This document shows, in pieces, positions 14,593-16,041 of a DNA stretch of 16,041 nucleotides. Made by a program: the position numbers and the translations under genes. Within the stretch, counting starts at the first letter, position 1. Each line of letters opens with the position of its first letter. Source of the stretch: an uncultured Oscillibacter sp. (lineage in GTDB: Bacteria > Bacillota > Clostridia > Oscillospirales > Oscillospiraceae). The DNA lies in NCBI GenBank assembly GCA_900548505.1, contig URKI01000054.1, positions 1 through 16,041 of the forward strand. Direction: 5' to 3'. The notes beneath the pieces are model-generated. The model was not told where the DNA came from. It saw only the letters and a program-made list of their open reading frames with translations, and did not search any database.

Positions 14593-14620
14593 ATCGTATA
14601 ATATATTAAAAATAATACAA
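14593..14620 (-). promoter_or_regulatory. AT-rich dyad and weak promoter upstream of ucpA
   Basis: Between the LysR-type gene and ucpA there is a very AT-rich segment. On the minus strand TTGTAT (14620-14615), 16 bases and TACGAT (14598-14593) could be a weak promoter. The same bases hold an imperfect 23-base dyad (14596-14618) with GTAT and ATAC ends, in which 8 of 11 pairs match. A LysR-type regulator site is possible, but AT-rich DNA gives such dyads by chance. Confidence 0.35.
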
Positions 14621-14622
14621 AA

Positions 14623-15561
14623 TCAGCCCTGGAGAGCCTGCTGTGTCAGCTCAATGAACCGCTCTCCAAAGTGGGACAGGTACCGGTCCCGGCGGTAGCC
14701 CACCACCAGGCGGCTGATGGTAGAGGGGTCGGTGAGAGGGAAGAAGTCCAGCTTGTCGGTGGGGGAGCGGGCGGCGGTGACATGGATGGTCTTGACAAAC
14801 AGCTCCGGGCAGATGGTGATGCCCACCCCCGCCTCGGCCATGGCCAGCGTGGTAATGGTGTTCTCCGTCTCCAGAATCAGCTTAGGCTTGAAGAAATGGC
14901 GGCTGAAGTACTGGTCCACGATGCTGCGGGTGCGGTTGCCCCGTTTAATCAGGATGAAAGGCATGTGCTGGAAGGCGTCAATGTCCGCCCCGTCGGCAAA
15001 CTGTTTACGCATCTCCTCCGCCCGGTCGCCGAAGATCTGGTCGGTAAAGCTGCGGGGCACCACCAGCATCAGGTCCTCCTGGGTCAGGGGGACCACCTCC
15101 ACACCCTCCATCATGATAGGCTGGAAGCAGACGATCAGATCCACACGGCCGTGGGCCAACTCGTCCTCCAGGTGGGTGGAGTTGCCCTCAAAGAGGGAGA
15201 ATTCCACCATGGGAAACTCGGCCTGGAATTTGGGCAGCACCTCAGGCAGCAGAGCCAGACCGCAGGTGTGGGAGATGCCCAGACGGAGCACGCCCATGTA
15301 GTGGCGGTTGATGTCGCCCACCTTGGCCAGGTACTGGCTGTGCAGGTCCAGGATCTGGGTGGCAGTCTCCACCAGCAGATCCCCCGCGTAGGTCAGGGAC
15401 AGCTTGGGCGAGCGGGTAAAGAGCTTGACATCCAGTTCCCGCTCCATGTTGCTGATGTGGTTGCTTAACGATTGCTGGGAGATATACAGCCGCTCGGCCG
15501 CCCTGGTAATGTTCAATTCCTCTGCCACAAGCAGGAAATACTTCAAATGGAGAAAATTCAA
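14623..15561 (-). CDS. LysR-family transcriptional regulator
   Basis: This 312-residue protein has the LTTR layout. An N-terminal winged helix-turn-helix covers about residues 1-60 (LKYFLLVAEELNITRAAERLYISQQSLSNHISNMERELDVKLFTRS). A periplasmic-binding-like effector domain follows from about 90 to 300 (GVLRLGISHTCGLALLPEVLPKFQAEFP, DLIVCFQP, AEAGVGITICPELF). The start is the TTG at 15561, since NFLHLKYF is where LTTRs begin and a GGGGGAG site lies about six bases upstream; no ATG is available nearby. It sits upstream of the ucpA-like gene and divergent from a hydroxyacid dehydrogenase, so either may be its target. The ligand is unknown. Confidence 0.93.
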   Translation of the reverse strand: MNFLHLKYFLLVAEELNITRAAERLYISQQSLSNHISNMERELDVKLFTRSPKLSLTYAGDLLVETATQILDLHSQYLAKVGDINRHYMGVLRLGISHTCGLALLPEVLPKFQAEFPMVEFSLFEGNSTHLEDELAHGRVDLIVCFQPIMMEGVEVVPLTQEDLMLVVPRSFTDQIFGDRAEEMRKQFADGADIDAFQHMPFILIKRGNRTRSIVDQYFSRHFFKPKLILETENTITTLAMAEAGVGITICPELFVKTIHVTAARSPTDKLDFFPLTDPSTISRLVVGYRRDRYLSHFGERFIELTQQALQG

Positions 15562-15590
15562 CCGGTCTCCCCCTTCCAAATTCCAGATAT

Positions 15591-15608
15591 ATGAAGGAGT
15601 TCCTTCAT
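15591..15608. repeat. Palindrome in the LysR gene leader
   Basis: ATGAAGGAGTTCCTTCAT has two perfect eight-base arms around two central bases. It lies about 14-31 bases downstream of the predicted lysR transcription start and 30 bases before the TTG start. It could be an operator for autoregulation or a small hairpin in the leader RNA. Confidence 0.55.
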
Positions 15609-15628
15609 TTTTTCGTTGGGATAGCACT

Positions 15629-15657
15629 ATTATATCACAGCCAAAAAGCTGTGGCAA
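15629..15657 (-). promoter_or_regulatory. Predicted promoter of the LysR gene, with operator-like repeat
   Basis: On the minus strand TTGCCA (15657-15652), exactly 17 bases and a perfect TATAAT (15634-15629) make a strong sigma-A promoter. The spacer contains CACAGC (15636-15641) and GCTGTG (15648-15653), a perfect six-base inverted repeat that touches the -35. A protein bound there would block RNA polymerase, so it is a good operator candidate. Confidence 0.8.
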
Positions 15658-15781
15658 CCATCGATAAAAATCTGCTGTTCGGAATGATAATTTTATGGTT
15701 TAATAGTATCAAAAGATAGGGCAAAAGAGAGAAGAATCCCTGCCTTAGCTTTTAAAAACATTCGAAAATGGAATGCAAAAG

Positions 15782-15791
15782 TGTAATTACA
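15782..15791. promoter_or_regulatory. Palindrome upstream of the dehydrogenase gene
   Basis: TGTAATTACA is a perfect 10-base palindrome, 75 bases before the dehydrogenase ATG. This is a reasonable position for an activator site of a LysR-type regulator, but it is short and lies in AT-rich DNA. Confidence 0.25.
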
Positions 15792-15866
15792 AACCATGTG
15801 CGCATAGGGCAATCCCTGTCAAAATAACTGGAAAGACCAAACATTGAGAAAGGAAGATTGTTTGCC

Positions 15867-15993
15867 ATGAAATGTCTGATCATTGACGCCGTCCACAGCT
15901 CCATCGCCGAGGAGTTCAGCAAGTACATGCAGGTGGACACCCACATGCTGCCCACCCAGGAGGAGCTGGCCAAGCTGATCCCTGACTATGATG
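15867..15993 (+). CDS. D-2-hydroxyacid dehydrogenase, N-terminal fragment
   Basis: Only 42 codons are genomic. The product MKCLIIDAVHSSIAEEF (1-17), followed by a segment ending ELAKLIPDYD (33-42), resembles the start of the substrate-binding domain of D-isomer-specific 2-hydroxyacid dehydrogenases such as 3-phosphoglycerate dehydrogenase. These enzymes reduce 2-keto acids with NAD(P)H. The ATG at 15867 follows AAAGGAAG by about ten bases; the upstream in-frame TTG at 15858 directly abuts that site and is rejected. The frame runs into adapter from 15994, so residues after position 43 in any translation (ending YTHLTLPTTSRV) are artificial. The catalytic and cofactor regions are not in the window, so the exact enzyme is uncertain. 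It is divergent from the LysR gene, a common target arrangement. Confidence 0.65.
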
Positions 15994-16041
15994 CTGTCTC
16001 TTATACACATCTGACGCTGCCGACGACTAGTCGAGTGTAGA
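15994..16041 (+). other. Nextera i5-side sequencing adapter (not genomic)
   Basis: Positions 15994-16026 are the reverse complement of the 33-base Nextera read-1 transposase adapter, beginning with the Tn5 mosaic end (15994-16012). Positions 16027-16034 (CTAGTCGA) fit an i5 index whose complement TCGACTAG I remember as S513, and 16035-16041 fit the start of the P5 arm. Genomic sequence ends at 15993. Confidence 0.97.

Larger units (their letters stand above)
15562..15866. other. Divergent intergenic region between lysR and the dehydrogenase
   Basis: This 305-base gap holds the LysR gene promoter (15629-15657), the inverted repeat inside its spacer (15636-15653), a leader palindrome (15591-15608) and a palindrome nearer the dehydrogenase (15782-15791). 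It is much richer in A and T than the genes around it. I find no convincing sigma-A promoter for the plus-strand gene, which would fit activator dependence, and no RNA gene or plausible small protein with a ribosome binding site. Confidence 0.7.

Noticed and set aside
15817..15822. Minus-strand TTGACA upstream of the dehydrogenase
   Set aside because: No -10 element lies 16-18 bases downstream on that strand, so it is probably a chance match.
15768..15827. Possible 19-codon plus-strand peptide
   Set aside because: No ribosome binding site before its ATG and no conserved feature; expected by chance in a 305-base gap.
44..15993. Mobile element, CRISPR, prophage, toxin-antitoxin or defence system
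   Set aside because: I found no transposase, integrase, repeat array, phage protein or toxin-like pair. The only Tn5 ends are library adapters.

Overview
The window is 15,950 bases of bacterial DNA (44-15993) capped at both ends by Illumina Nextera adapter sequence, so the first 43 and last 48 bases are not genomic. The gene content suggests a GC-rich, spore-forming member of the Clostridia, probably an Oscillospiraceae-type gut bacterium. The evidence is a fused IspH-ribosomal protein S1 gene, sporulation genes (sigG, a YlmC/YmxH protein, a GerW/YtfJ protein, a DacF-like carboxypeptidase) and strong GGAGG-type ribosome binding sites. This placement is inferred from gene content; no database search was possible.

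Layout. (1) 47-5385, minus strand: rpiR-type regulator, HI0933/BaiN-type flavoprotein, cmk, plsC and ispH-rpsA, tightly packed with 8-, 4- and 13-base overlaps and one 24-base gap. A promoter at 5446-5473 sits among inverted repeats. (2) 5538-9912, minus strand: scpA, scpB, DUF2953 (ytfI-like), gerW/ytfJ, dacF-like carboxypeptidase and an RsuA/RluB pseudouridine synthase, from an extended -10 promoter at 9974-10002. (3) 10051-12000, minus strand: rpsB-tsf, with a clear promoter (11972-12000), a hairpin between the genes and an intrinsic terminator (10051-10081). (4) 12060-13254: ylmC/ymxH (minus) divergent from sigG (plus), with a very good match to a sigma-F promoter before sigG. (5) 13264-13767: a PaaI-type thioesterase with its own promoter and a bidirectional terminator. 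(6) 13777-15561, minus strand: a LysR regulator followed by a ucpA-like short-chain dehydrogenase. (7) 15867 to the right end: the N-terminus of a D-2-hydroxyacid dehydrogenase, divergent from the LysR gene and cut off by the adapter.

Functionally, this is mostly core chromosome: nucleotide, phospholipid and isoprenoid synthesis, translation, chromosome segregation and the forespore programme. The rightmost part is a small accessory metabolic locus with its own regulator. I see no mobile element, CRISPR array, tRNA, rRNA, phage or defence system, and no convincing new multi-gene system. The most interesting observations are regulatory: an embedded consensus Shine-Dalgarno plus ATG exactly at the IspH/S1 junction, the sigma-F signals, the dyads around the rpiR and LysR promoters, and repeated use of TTG starts placed behind strong ribosome binding sites.
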